In this document: positions 22,826-30,990 of the stretch, one piece after another
How the letters are laid out: each line of letters starts with the position of its first letter
How positions within the stretch are numbered: the stretch's first letter is position 1
Assembly (NCBI RefSeq): GCF_000466485.1
Contig: NZ_KE992810.1
Span: 1,251-39,135 of the forward strand
Source: [Clostridium] symbiosum ATCC 14940
Lineage (GTDB): Bacteria; Bacillota; Clostridia; Lachnospirales; Lachnospiraceae
Length of the DNA: 37,885 bases
Reading direction: 5' to 3'
Notes under the pieces: model-generated
What the model was told of the DNA's origin: nothing
The model's input: only the letters and a program-made list of their open reading frames with translations
The model's database searches: none
Position numbers and translations under genes: made by a program

Positions 22826-23398
22826 ATGGATACATATGAATTAAAGCTTTGCGGCGTAAAGCGAGAACTGCCGTTTATCGATTTGGAGGATAATCTGGCC
22901 TTTGCCAGCTTTGTAATTATGGGCGATACGGAGCTTATCACGGCCTGCGCGCCGGAGCTGGCGGAGAAGATTGGGGAAGTGGATGTCATTATTACCGCGG
23001 AGGCCAAGGGGATTGCCCTTGCCTACGAAATCAGCAGGCTGCTCGGGAAAAAGGAATTTATTGTGGCAAGAAAGAGCATCAAATCCTATATGTGCGGCGT
23101 GGTATCGGTATCGGTGCATTCCATCACGACCTCCGGGGAGCAGCATCTGTACCTGGACGGCCATGATGCAAAGCGTCTTTGCGGCAAAAGGGTCTGCATC
23201 GTGGACGATGTGATTTCAACCGGTGAGTCCCTCTATGCGTTAGAAGCTCTGGTGGAGAGTGCAAAGGGGATCGTTACAAGAAAAGCAGCGGTGCTTGCAG
23301 AGGGAAAAGCAGCAGAGAGAGACGACATTATCTTTTTACAGAAGCTCCCGCTGTTTCACAAATGTGATGATAACAGCTATGAAATTAAGGAATCATAA
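22826..23398 (+). CDS. Phosphoribosyltransferase, Apt/Xpt-like (190 aa)
   Basis: The PRPP-binding loop VCIVDDVISTGES (about residues 125-137) is the diagnostic 13-residue signature of type I phosphoribosyltransferases. ADVIITAEAKGIALAYEISR-type sequence at 50-70 and the flexible loop region with ARKSIKSYM fit adenine/xanthine PRTases. The enzyme transfers ribose-5-phosphate from PRPP onto a free base and so traps a base brought in by the upstream permease. AAGGAGGAGT precedes ATG 22826. Which base is used cannot be deduced; the N-terminal hood (residues 1-30) differs from plain Apt. Confidence 0.82.
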   Translation: MDTYELKLCGVKRELPFIDLEDNLAFASFVIMGDTELITACAPELAEKIGEVDVIITAEAKGIALAYEISRLLGKKEFIVARKSIKSYMCGVVSVSVHSITTSGEQHLYLDGHDAKRLCGKRVCIVDDVISTGESLYALEALVESAKGIVTRKAAVLAEGKAAERDDIIFLQKLPLFHKCDDNSYEIKES

Positions 23399-23434
23399 AG
23401 TCATAAGAAGTTTCATTAAATAAACAAAGAAGAT

Positions 23435-23482
23435 AAGGCAGATACCTCGCATCTCCACCAGGAATGAAAGGTATCTGCCTTT
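23435..23482 (+). terminator. Terminator after the permease/PRT operon
   Basis: A 13-bp perfect stem, AAGGCAGATACCT (23435-23447) with 23469-23481, loop 21 nt. The T-tract is short (TTTAT), so efficiency may be moderate. It ends the nucleobase operon and precedes the two-component system. Apart from this and the box at 23570, 23399-23683 shows nothing. Confidence 0.7.
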
Positions 23483-23569
23483 ATAAATGATTACTCTTGT
23501 AAGTAAACAGATACTGTACCGGGCGCACGCACCGGTCTTCACTTCTTGTAATTTAAGAAAAATTTAGGA

Positions 23570-23603
23570 ATTTCAAGTACATTTCGACATGATGATATAT
23601 GAT
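23570..23603 (+). promoter_or_regulatory. Response-regulator box and minus-10 of the two-component operon
   Basis: ATTTCAAGTACATTTC (23570-23585) contains TTTC repeated with an 11-bp period, typical for OmpR-type regulators. After exactly 12 bp comes TATGAT (23598-23603). The identical 16-mer, again 12 bp before a TATAAT, precedes the ABC operon at 25815. A second TATAAT at 23608 is an alternative minus-10. Autoregulation by the 23684 regulator is inferred. Confidence 0.65.
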
Positions 23604-23683
23604 AGAGTATAATAAAGAATTAAGAGTAAAAGGTAAAGTTATTTGAATTTATATGAATCAAATTTGGGAGGATGACCGTCGAC

Positions 23684-24361
23684 ATGCGTATTTTGATTGC
23701 CGAAGATGAAGTTGAACTTGCGAAAGGCCTGAAGTTCCTTCTGGAGAAGAACAAGTTTTCCGTTGATACTGTCAATAACGGAGCGGATGCACTGGACTAC
23801 TTTCACAGCACGGATTACGATGTGATCGTGCTGGATATCATGATGCCTAAAAAGAACGGAATGGAGGTGTTATCTCAGATAAGGAGTGAGGGAGCGGCAG
23901 TTCCCGTGCTGATGCTCACAGCCAGGTCCGAGATTGAAGACAGGGTCGCCGGACTGGAGGCAGGGGCAGACGATTATCTCCCCAAGCCGTTTGCCACCAG
24001 GGAATTTATTGCAAGAGTGAAGGCGCTTGCCCGCAGAAATGCCGGATATGCCGATACGGTTCTGTCACTGGGGAATGTACGGCTCGACTGTAACCGCTAT
24101 GAGCTTTCCTGCAAAGAGGAAACGGTGCGGCTTAATAACAAGGAATACCAACTGATGGAGCTGTTTTTCCAGCATCCGCATTTTGTATTCTCAACCGATC
24201 ACCTGATGGACAAGGTATGGGGGAAGGACTCGGAGGCGGATATTGACGTTGTCTGGACATACATCGGGTTCATCAGGAAAAAGCTGAAACATATCGGTGC
24301 GGATATTGAAATAAAAACAGTGCGCGGAGCCGGTTATTCGCTGGAGGGCAATAAATGCTGA
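23684..24361 (+). CDS. OmpR-family response regulator (225 aa)
   Basis: Receiver domain 1-115 with acidic residues E7/D8, phosphoacceptor D51 (VIVLDIMMP), MLTARSE and YLPKPF; winged helix 125-225 (RLNNKEYQLMELFFQHP, DVVWTYIGFIRKKL, KTVRGAGYSLE). It belongs to the same broad class as CiaR/ArlR-type regulators. ATG 23684 is taken as start: GGGAGG (23666-23671) directly abuts the earlier ATG 23672 and can only serve the later one, which also gives the standard MRILIAEDE. It overlaps the kinase gene by 7 bp. It probably controls its own promoter and that of the 25815 operon, which carry the same box. Confidence 0.92.
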   Translation: MRILIAEDEVELAKGLKFLLEKNKFSVDTVNNGADALDYFHSTDYDVIVLDIMMPKKNGMEVLSQIRSEGAAVPVLMLTARSEIEDRVAGLEAGADDYLPKPFATREFIARVKALARRNAGYADTVLSLGNVRLDCNRYELSCKEETVRLNNKEYQLMELFFQHPHFVFSTDHLMDKVWGKDSEADIDVVWTYIGFIRKKLKHIGADIEIKTVRGAGYSLEGNKC

Positions 24362-25581
24362 AGAAGATGAAACGCCGGTTTATTGCATCGGCGATGGTGG
24401 CCTTTGGAGCCGTTATGCTGGTTTTGGTAACGGTTATTAATATTGCTAACTGTTATCTGACGACTAAAAAACAGGATAACCTGCTGAATATCATTCTCGA
24501 ATATGATAAAAAGACATTTTCGCAGCCCGGTACCGGTTTTCCGCCAATTTCGGATATGCCCTGGGCAGGGGGCCCGGAGGCAGAGTTCATGACCCGCTTT
24601 TTCATTGTCCGCTGCGACAGTGATAATAATGTGACGGTAATATCCAGAGCGTATATCTCTTCGGTCGATGAGGAGACAGCGCGGAATTATACGGAGGAAA
24701 TCCTGGCTAAAGGAAAGGTAAAAGGTTACTTTAAAGATTACCGCTACTGTGTAAGCCGGGAGGAGGGAGAAATAATCCTCGTTTTTCTGAACGCATCCAA
24801 CGCCCTGCAGTTTATGGAGTCGTTACTGATTGTATCGGTTGGCATAGGCATTGTCAGCCTGCTGGTTGTCTTCCTGCTCGTCATGATTTTATCCCACCGG
24901 GCAATACAGCCTTATGTGAAGAATATAGAGCGTCAGAAGCGGTTTATCACGGATGCCGGACATGAGCTGAAAACACCGCTGACCTCCATTGCAACCAGTG
25001 CGGATATCGCCGCCATGGAGTATGAAGGGGATGAATGGATTGCCAATATACAAAAGCAGACAGCCCGTCTGACCCGTCTGGTAAGTGACCTGGTGACGCT
25101 TTCCAGACTGGATGAAGAGATGATAATTTACGATAAGATGGTATTTTCCCTCAGTGACGCTGCCTGGGAAATCGCGGAGCCTTTTGCTTCGCTGGCAAAA
25201 GCAGGCGGAAAAACGTATATCCAGAACATAGAGGACCGTTTGGAGATGGAGGCAGACAGAAATTCGATTCAGCAGTTATTATCCATTCTTCTGGACAACG
25301 CATTGAAATACTCCGATGAGGGCGGCAAAATCCGGCTGGATATTTACCGCAGCCACAATCGAATCTGCATGAAGGTATTTAACACCTGTGAGCTTCAGGG
25401 GATAACGGATCTGGAGCGCCTGTTCGACCGTTTTTACCGTCCGGACGAATCCAGATCCACTAACACCGGAGGCACAGGAATCGGGCTGTCCATGGCTCAG
25501 GCTATCGTGGAGGCGCATGGCGGTAAGATTACGGTGAACAGTACGGATGGGAAAACAATTATTTTTACAGTGGTTATTTAA
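24355..25581 (+). CDS. Sensor histidine kinase (408 aa)
   Basis: First span at about 9-32, an extracytoplasmic part of some 125 residues (34-155) with an ISRAYISSVDEET stretch, second span 157-182, then the HisKA H-box DAGHELKTPLTSI with H203, the N-box LLSILLDNALKYS, and the catalytic G boxes (FDRFYRPDES, TGGTGIGLSMAQAI). The fold of the outer part is not identifiable by eye. It pairs with the regulator it overlaps. Cell-envelope or transport substrate sensing is plausible because of the adjacent ABC system. Confidence 0.9.
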   Translation: MLKKMKRRFIASAMVAFGAVMLVLVTVINIANCYLTTKKQDNLLNIILEYDKKTFSQPGTGFPPISDMPWAGGPEAEFMTRFFIVRCDSDNNVTVISRAYISSVDEETARNYTEEILAKGKVKGYFKDYRYCVSREEGEIILVFLNASNALQFMESLLIVSVGIGIVSLLVVFLLVMILSHRAIQPYVKNIERQKRFITDAGHELKTPLTSIATSADIAAMEYEGDEWIANIQKQTARLTRLVSDLVTLSRLDEEMIIYDKMVFSLSDAAWEIAEPFASLAKAGGKTYIQNIEDRLEMEADRNSIQQLLSILLDNALKYSDEGGKIRLDIYRSHNRICMKVFNTCELQGITDLERLFDRFYRPDESRSTNTGGTGIGLSMAQAIVEAHGGKITVNSTDGKTIIFTVVI

Positions 25582-25630
25582 TCTTACGATAACCCGGCAC
25601 GTTCCGGTACGGATTATCTGTTTCAACGCG

Positions 25631-25670
25631 AAAGGCACATTACAATAATATTGTTGTAATGTGTCTTTCT
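25631..25670 (+). terminator. Terminator after the two-component operon
   Basis: AAAGGCACATTACAA (25631-25645) pairs with TTGTAATGTGTCTTT (25654-25668): 15 bp with one G-U pair, loop 8 nt, followed by CTTT. It separates the kinase gene from the promoter of the ABC operon, which is therefore independently transcribed. Confidence 0.82.
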
Positions 25671-25712
25671 TTGCTGTCTGACTGTTAATTGTTCGTAGAA
25701 TTTTCACATTTC

Positions 25713-25746
25713 ATTTCAAGTACATTTCAGGCTGACTTTTTATAAT
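25713..25746 (+). promoter_or_regulatory. Response-regulator box and minus-10 of the Gld-type ABC operon
   Basis: ATTTCAAGTACATTTC at 25713-25728 is a perfect copy of the 16-mer at 23570. TATAAT (25741-25746) follows after 12 bp, the same spacing as there. An additional TTTCA lies just upstream (25702 and 25708 region), so the array may be longer here. The minus-35 is not recognisable and would overlap the box, as in class II activation. Confidence 0.72.
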
Positions 25747-25814
25747 AGCTGATGATATTATGTGCAGTAATCTTCTCAGACTGAGAAAAAACAAAAAAAT
25801 TCAGGAGGTTTGCT

Positions 25815-26960
25815 ATGATAACAGTTGAGCATTTGACCAAATGTTACGGTGACTTCATGGCTGTCAGCGATTTGTCTTTTGAAATTGATGAAGGGCATGT
25901 GTACGGCTTTTTAGGACCAAACGGCGCCGGAAAATCGACTACTATGAATATTATGGCCGGATGTCTGTCGGCCACGGAGGGGAAAGTAATAATCGACGGC
26001 CACGATATCTTTGAAGAACCTGAAAAAGCAAAAAAACTCATAGGCTACCTTCCGGAACAGCCGCCTCTCTACATGAATGAAACACCGGTGGAATATCTGA
26101 AATTCGTTGGCGCGGCAAAGGGGTTAAAAGGACGGGAGCTGCAGCGGCAGGTGAAGGAGGTGATCGGCCAGGTAAGGATTGACGAAGTCAAGAACAGGCT
26201 GATTTCCAAGCTTTCAAAAGGCTACAGGCAGAGAGTCGGTATCGCCCAGGCGCTGCTCGGGAATCCGAAGGTTATTATACTTGATGAACCGACCGTAGGA
26301 CTTGATCCGATCCAGATCATCGAGATACGTGATCTGATAAAGGAACTCGGGCAGACCCATACCGTTATTTTAAGCTCTCACATTCTTTCAGAGGTTCAGG
26401 CCGTCTGCGGCAAGGTCCTGATTATCGCCAGAGGAAAGCTGGCTGCATTTGATGAACCGGAAAATCTGGAAAAGCTGATGCTGGCATCAAACGGCATAAC
26501 TTTTACGGCAGAGGCCACCGGGGAGGATGCCGCAAGAATTCTGTCTGCAATGAAATCTGTCACAGAGTGGACCTTTGAGGATAAAGGAGACGGGACCGTT
26601 GAGATTCACGCAAAAACAGAGGACAGCAATTCACGCGGCATTTGCCGCCGGCTCTTTTTTGCCTTTGCGGCCGAGGGGAAGGCAATTTTGAGCATGACTT
26701 CAAAGAAAGCCAATCTGGAGGATGTATTTATTGAACTGACCGAAGGCGAATCCGGAGTTGAGAGAAGCGGTGACCGGGAAGAGCAGGATATTCCGGCAGT
26801 GGCTGATGATGCCGGGAACACGCAAGATTTCAGAAAAACGGAAGATTCCGGGAGCGCTGAAGATTCCGGGAGCGCTGAAGATTCCGGGAACATGCAGGAG
26901 GCCGGAAACGCTGAAAATTCCGGAAGTGACAGTGCAGAAAGTGAGGGAACGGACGAATGA
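25815..26960 (+). CDS. GldA-type ABC ATPase with acidic hexapeptide-repeat tail (381 aa)
   Basis: Walker A GPNGAGKST (34-42), signature LSKGYRQRVGIAQALLG, Walker B VIILDEPTVGLDP and switch His in LSSHILSEV. Residues 220-310 are the usual C-terminal extension of ABC-2 exporter ATPases. From about 331 to 372 the protein carries seven acidic 6-residue repeats (DDAGNT, QDFRKT, EDSGSA, EDSGSA, EDSGNM, QEAGNA, ENSGSD), absent from typical GldA-like ATPases of about 310-330 residues. AGGAGG precedes ATG 25815. It overlaps the permease gene as ATGA. With 26957, 27820 and 29255 it forms a GldA/F/G-DUF4340 system. Confidence 0.92.
   Translation: MITVEHLTKCYGDFMAVSDLSFEIDEGHVYGFLGPNGAGKSTTMNIMAGCLSATEGKVIIDGHDIFEEPEKAKKLIGYLPEQPPLYMNETPVEYLKFVGAAKGLKGRELQRQVKEVIGQVRIDEVKNRLISKLSKGYRQRVGIAQALLGNPKVIILDEPTVGLDPIQIIEIRDLIKELGQTHTVILSSHILSEVQAVCGKVLIIARGKLAAFDEPENLEKLMLASNGITFTAEATGEDAARILSAMKSVTEWTFEDKGDGTVEIHAKTEDSNSRGICRRLFFAFAAEGKAILSMTSKKANLEDVFIELTEGESGVERSGDREEQDIPAVADDAGNTQDFRKTEDSGSAEDSGSAEDSGNMQEAGNAENSGSDSAESEGTDE
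26805..26930 (+). repeat. Seven in-frame 18-bp tandem repeats
   Basis: Seven 18-bp units run from 26805 to 26930 in frame with the ATPase gene. Units 3 and 4 (26841-26858 and 26859-26876, GAAGATTCCGGGAGCGCT) are identical; the others are diverged, with a shared TTCCGGGAA-like core. Identical neighbours indicate recent slippage or unequal exchange, so the copy number probably varies between strains. Confidence 0.9.
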
Positions 26961-27820
26961 CAGCTGTACTTAAACATGAACTTGCCAATTATTTTCACTC
27001 ATTAACCGCATATATTTTTGGTGCATTTCTTCTGGTTTTTGTAGGGATTGGGGCTATGCTTTACAATATTCAGGCGGCAGTGTCCAATTTTGAATATGTA
27101 CTGCAATTTGTGAGCCTTGGTTTTGTAGTGATTGTACCAATCTTGACGATGCGCGTCATAGCGGAGGAGAGAAAGCAGAAGACAGACCAGCTTTTATATT
27201 CCCTTCCGATTACAACTTCCCAGATTGTTGTGGGTAAATATCTGGCACTGCTGGTCGTATTTTTTATTCCGCTGTGCATCGTGTCCCTGTATCCGCTGAT
27301 TTTTGCGCAGTTTGGGGATGTGTATCTGATGACATCCTATGGCTCTCTGCTGGCATTTTTTATCATGGGCGCCGCTCTGATTGCCGTCGGCACTTTTATT
27401 TCCTCGCTGACCGAAAATCAGGGATTTGCCGCAGGAATTGCCATCCCCGTCATATTGTTTAACTACTACAGCGTCAGCCTGGCGGAACATATATCTGCCT
27501 CCGCCATGGGCTCTGTCATCTCCCTGTGTGCCCTGGCCGTTATTTTGGGCCTTGTTATCCGCTTCTTGACGGGAAATGAAGGCCTGGCATTTTCGGTCAG
27601 CCTGCTGCTCATTATCATTATCGGGATTGCCGGTTTTGTCGATATCAGCAGTTTTGAAGGGCTTCTGCCGAAGATAATGAACCGGTTATCACTTTTTGAA
27701 CGCTTTTATTCGTTTGTAAACGGTGTATTCGATTTTACATCCATTGTTTACTTTGTATCGGTAATCGTGTTCTTTTTATTCCTGTCCGTGCAGTCCCTTG
27801 AAAAAAGGAGGTATAACTGA
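26957..27820 (+). CDS. GldF-type ABC-2 permease (287 aa)
   Basis: Six to seven spans, starting ELANYFHSLTAYIFGAFLLVFVG and including PILTMRVIAEERKQKTDQLLYSLPI (the conserved R-x-x-A-E-E-R-x-x-x-T coupling helix of ABC-2 permeases such as GldF and NosY, in two stretches). This is the membrane subunit for the ATPase it overlaps (ATGA). Its stop overlaps the GldG-like gene by one base. The family moves unknown envelope substrates; in Bacteroidetes it supports gliding, but clostridial copies are not linked to gliding. Confidence 0.9.
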   Translation: MTAVLKHELANYFHSLTAYIFGAFLLVFVGIGAMLYNIQAAVSNFEYVLQFVSLGFVVIVPILTMRVIAEERKQKTDQLLYSLPITTSQIVVGKYLALLVVFFIPLCIVSLYPLIFAQFGDVYLMTSYGSLLAFFIMGAALIAVGTFISSLTENQGFAAGIAIPVILFNYYSVSLAEHISASAMGSVISLCALAVILGLVIRFLTGNEGLAFSVSLLLIIIIGIAGFVDISSFEGLLPKIMNRLSLFERFYSFVNGVFDFTSIVYFVSVIVFFLFLSVQSLEKRRYN

Positions 27821-29268
27821 TGAAAAAGCATGAACTCCTTAAAAAGCCTGAACGGCCGGGAAGAAACAGGATTGCTCTTCGGGGCGGCTCTTATTCCCTG
27901 GCAATCACGGCTGTCGTACTGGCGATACTTATTGTTATTAATATTCTGGCATCAGTAATTCCTGCAGCAGTGACCAAATATGACATCAGTTCCACAAAGC
28001 TTTATTCAATTACAAGCAATACCAAGGCAGTGGTCAATGCGCTGGAAAAGGATGTGACAATTTATTGGATCGTGCAATCTGATGCGGAAGACGATGTAAT
28101 CGAAAACCTGCTTAATAAATATGAAAGCCTGTCGGATCATATTAAGGTTGTCAAGAAGAATCCTGATGTTTACCCGACTTTTGCGGCACAGTACACATCG
28201 GAAACGGTTGCCAATAACAGTCTCGTTGTAGAATGCGGCGACCGCAGCCGGTATATCGGTTATGATGATATTTATCTCTATGAGCCGAATATGACATCCT
28301 ACTCCTATAATGCTTCATTCGACGGCGAGGGTGCAATTACATCCGCCATCGATTATGTTGTCAATGAGGAAATGCCCCAGGTGTATGTTCTGGAGGGGCA
28401 TGGGGAGGCTGAGCTTCCGGAGGCGTTCAGTGACCAGATAGAAAAGGAAAACATGGAGTTAACCACTTTCTCCCTGCTCACAGAAGATTCTGTCCCCGAA
28501 GAGGCGGACTGTGTCCTAATCTATGCGCCGGCCAGTGATATTTCCAGAGAGGAAAAAGACCAGCTGGCCAAATACGTATCGGGCGGAGGAAAATTGATGG
28601 TACTGGCCGGGCCGGTTGAGAACGGAACACTGGAAAATCTCTATAGTTTACTGGAGGACTACGGTGTAGAAGCGGCAGAGGGGATCGTGGTGGAGACCGA
28701 CCGGGGACATTATGCGTTCCAGGCGCCGTATATCCTGCTGCCGAATCTTCAAAGCAGTGAGATTACCGATCCGCTGATTCAGGAACATTATTATTCTATT
28801 ATTCCTATTGCCCAGGGGCTGACGGTCAAGGGAGCGGATTCGGCAGAGGTAACGGAGCTTTTGACCACATCGGAAACGGCATTCAGCAAAACGGACGGTT
28901 ACGGCCTGACCACCTATGAGAAAGAGGAGGGGGATACAGACGGACCTTTCGCCGTGGCGGTATCCGTTGCGTGCGGAAATGACGGGCAGATGATTTGGTT
29001 TACGTCGTCCCATTTCCTGGACGATATGTATAATGCCTATTCATCCGGGGCAAATCTGGATCTTGGCATGAATGCATTATCATCACTGATTGGTGAGAGC
29101 GAAGCGGTGGCGATCCGCAGCAAATCACTCAACTACAACTACCTTACCATCAGTGATTCCACAGCCTCTCTATTGAAAACGGTGATGATTGGCGTATTCC
29201 CGCTGCTGTATCTCGGTATCGGTATCTGCGTAGTAGTAAGAAGGAGGAGAAAAGATGAGCCGGTCTAA
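27820..29268 (+). CDS. GldG-family ABC auxiliary protein (482 aa)
   Basis: A membrane span near the N-terminus (about 27-48, AITAVVLAILIVINILASVI) leads to a large outside portion. KYDISSTKLYSITSNTKAVV and DVTIYWIVQ correspond to the conserved start of GldG-type proteins; about 190-260 and 320-390 form the Rossmann-like domain of the ABC-transporter auxiliary family (YVLEGHGEAELP, VLIYAPASDIS, GGGKLMVLAGPVENG). A second span (about 453-475) ends the protein with a basic RRRRK anchor. It overlaps the permease by one base and the next gene by 14. It should form a complex with the permease on the membrane exterior. Confidence 0.88.
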   Translation: MKKHELLKKPERPGRNRIALRGGSYSLAITAVVLAILIVINILASVIPAAVTKYDISSTKLYSITSNTKAVVNALEKDVTIYWIVQSDAEDDVIENLLNKYESLSDHIKVVKKNPDVYPTFAAQYTSETVANNSLVVECGDRSRYIGYDDIYLYEPNMTSYSYNASFDGEGAITSAIDYVVNEEMPQVYVLEGHGEAELPEAFSDQIEKENMELTTFSLLTEDSVPEEADCVLIYAPASDISREEKDQLAKYVSGGGKLMVLAGPVENGTLENLYSLLEDYGVEAAEGIVVETDRGHYAFQAPYILLPNLQSSEITDPLIQEHYYSIIPIAQGLTVKGADSAEVTELLTTSETAFSKTDGYGLTTYEKEEGDTDGPFAVAVSVACGNDGQMIWFTSSHFLDDMYNAYSSGANLDLGMNALSSLIGESEAVAIRSKSLNYNYLTISDSTASLLKTVMIGVFPLLYLGIGICVVVRRRRKDEPV

Positions 29269-30706
29269 AAAACTTTCCGTATTACTTGGGGCATTGCTGG
29301 CGGTCTGCCTGATCACATTTGGAGTCAGTCAATATGAGGTGCACAAGGAAAAGATAAAAAACAGCGATGAAATTATTTTAGAGCTGCCGGGTGACACGGT
29401 GAAATCGCTTTCCTGGGAATATAATTCCGAAACCCTCGCCTTTCACAAAGACGGAAAATGGCTTTACGATGGGGATGGAGCGTTTCCGGTTGACGAAGAG
29501 AAAATAAATGAGCGTCTGGATCTGTTCAGCGAATTCGGAGTTTCATTTATCATTGAGGATGTGGAGGATTTTGGACAATACGGCCTGGATAAGCCTGTCT
29601 GCACGATTCATCTTGAAACGGACGACGAGAGCTATGAGATCCTGCTTGGGGATTTCAGCAAGATGGACTCGGAGAGGTATGTTTCGATTGGGGACGGGAA
29701 TGTATATCTTGTGAAAAAGGATCCGCTGGACTACTTTGATGCAACGCTGAGCGACATGATTAAACAAGATGAAATACCGCAGTTTGATAAAGTGACGGGG
29801 ATACAGTTTACAGGAGCGGAAAACTATCAGATTGGATATCAGGAGGACAGCAGCCTCAGCTATTGCAAGGATGACGTTTACTTTATGGAGCAGGACGGGG
29901 CTTACCTTCCGCTTGATACATCCAGGGTTAACAGCTATCTTGATACAGTCAGCCGCCTGAATCCAACGGATTACGTAACGTATAATGCCACGGACGAGGA
30001 ACTTAGGGACTGTGGTTTAGATAAGCCGGAGCTTACGGTGTCAGTCGATTATATTCCGCAGACGGAGAATACCGGGCAGGCAGAAAAGAAAAACGAGGAA
30101 ACATTTATTCTGAATGTCGGGCGTGATCCGGAGGAGAAAAAAGCAGCAGAGAAAGCCTCTGCCGGAAAGTCAATGGATGGAGAAGCGGCAGAACCGGAGG
30201 ATAAGTCCGAAAATGAAGAAATTACTGCCTATGTAAGAGTAGGACAATCAAAAATCGTCTACAGGATTACTTCGGATGAATATAAGAAACTCGTCGATGT
30301 ATCTTACAATGCACTCCGCCACCAGGAAATTCTTTCCGCCGATTTCGCCGATATTTATCAGGTGGACATTTCTCTGGAGGGGGAAAATTATACGCTCACA
30401 TCTGAGAAAGAGGATGGTGACAGAACCTGGTATTATAAGGAGGAAAAATTAGAATCCTCAGGCTTCTTCGATGCGCTGAAGCAATTGAAAGCGGACAGTT
30501 TCACACGGGAGCAGCCTTCACAGAAAGAAGAAATCAGCCTGACGGTTTATCTGGACAATGATAATTATCCCAAAGTGCAGATGGATTTCTACCGTTATGA
30601 TGGGAACGATTGTCTTGCAGTGGTTGACGGAACGCCTGTATGCCTTGTGGCAAGAAACTATGTGGTGGATCTGGTGGAAGCAGTCAATGCAATTGTTCTG
30701 AATTAA
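29255..30706 (+). CDS. DUF4340 domain protein (483 aa)
   Basis: One N-terminal span (about 7-23) anchors an outside protein made of DUF4340-type units: EIILELPGDTVKSLSWEYNSETLAF, a FIIEDVEDFGQYGLDKPVCTIHLETDDESYEILLGDFS block and a repeat of it (DYVTYNATDEELRDCGLDKPELTVSVDYI), each written as contiguous family blocks of about 20 residues. A Lys/Glu-rich insertion (about 285-325) splits the second unit from YVRVGQSKIVYRI. DUF4340 proteins travel with GldG-type ABC systems; no function is known. It ends the operon and is followed by a strong terminator. Confidence 0.88.
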   Translation: MSRSKKLSVLLGALLAVCLITFGVSQYEVHKEKIKNSDEIILELPGDTVKSLSWEYNSETLAFHKDGKWLYDGDGAFPVDEEKINERLDLFSEFGVSFIIEDVEDFGQYGLDKPVCTIHLETDDESYEILLGDFSKMDSERYVSIGDGNVYLVKKDPLDYFDATLSDMIKQDEIPQFDKVTGIQFTGAENYQIGYQEDSSLSYCKDDVYFMEQDGAYLPLDTSRVNSYLDTVSRLNPTDYVTYNATDEELRDCGLDKPELTVSVDYIPQTENTGQAEKKNEETFILNVGRDPEEKKAAEKASAGKSMDGEAAEPEDKSENEEITAYVRVGQSKIVYRITSDEYKKLVDVSYNALRHQEILSADFADIYQVDISLEGENYTLTSEKEDGDRTWYYKEEKLESSGFFDALKQLKADSFTREQPSQKEEISLTVYLDNDNYPKVQMDFYRYDGNDCLAVVDGTPVCLVARNYVVDLVEAVNAIVLN

Positions 30707-30731
30707 GGTAATTTTTATTATATTAACTGGC

Positions 30732-30770
30732 GATGGCCTGTACGCAGAGCGTGCAGGCCATCATTAGCTT
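30732..30770 (+). terminator. Strong terminator after the Gld-type operon
   Basis: GATGGCCTGTACGC (30732-30745) pairs with 30749-30762 (14 bp, one wobble) around a 3-nt loop; ATTAGCTTTTAT follows. It ends the ABC operon and also lies downstream of the convergent tRNA gene, so it may serve both. Confidence 0.85.
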
Positions 30771-30786
30771 TTATATCTTATCACAA

Positions 30787-30859
30787 TGGAGACAACAGGA
30801 CTCGAACCTGCGACCCTCTACACGTCAAGCAGATGCTCTCCCAGCTGAGCTATGTCTCC
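30787..30859 (-). tRNA. tRNA-Val, anticodon GAC
   Basis: On the minus strand a full 73-nt cloverleaf can be drawn: acceptor GGAGACA/TGTCTCC with discriminator A; D arm GCTC-AGCTGGGA-GAGC; anticodon stem TCTGC/GTAGA with loop TTGACGT, anticodon GAC (reads GUC, valine); variable GGGTC; T arm GCAGG-TTCGAGT-CCTGT. The 3' CCA is not encoded. It stands alone. The long open frame running through it on the plus strand is an artefact. Confidence 0.96.
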
Positions 30860-30867
30860 ATAGAATG

Positions 30868-30896
30868 ATTATAAACGATAGGAATGGAATTGGCAA
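30868..30896 (-). promoter_or_regulatory. Promoter of the tRNA-Val gene
   Basis: On the minus strand TTGCCA (30896-30891), a 17-bp spacer and TATAAT (30873-30868) end 8 bases before the tRNA 5' end. It is divergent from dinB. Confidence 0.82.
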
Positions 30897-30990
30897 GATA
30901 ATACTGAATTCAGATCAATCTGCATTCCACGGTATAAAATCCAGATATTATCAGATAATAAGCCTATCAATCTGCAAGGAGCGGCTAAAT

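Noticed and set aside
26606-26998. 130-codon minus-strand ORF rich in Ser/Pro/Phe repeats
   Set aside because: It is the reverse complement of the repeat tail of the ABC ATPase; it has no ribosome site.
30733-30990. Extension of the dinB frame upstream of ATG 30991
   Set aside because: It is the antisense of a complete tRNA-Val gene and overlaps the terminator hairpin; ATG 30991 has its own ribosome site and gives the standard DinB N-terminus.
30860-30990. LexA (SOS) box in front of dinB
   Set aside because: No GAAC-N4-GTTC-type or CGAAC-type palindrome could be found by eye.
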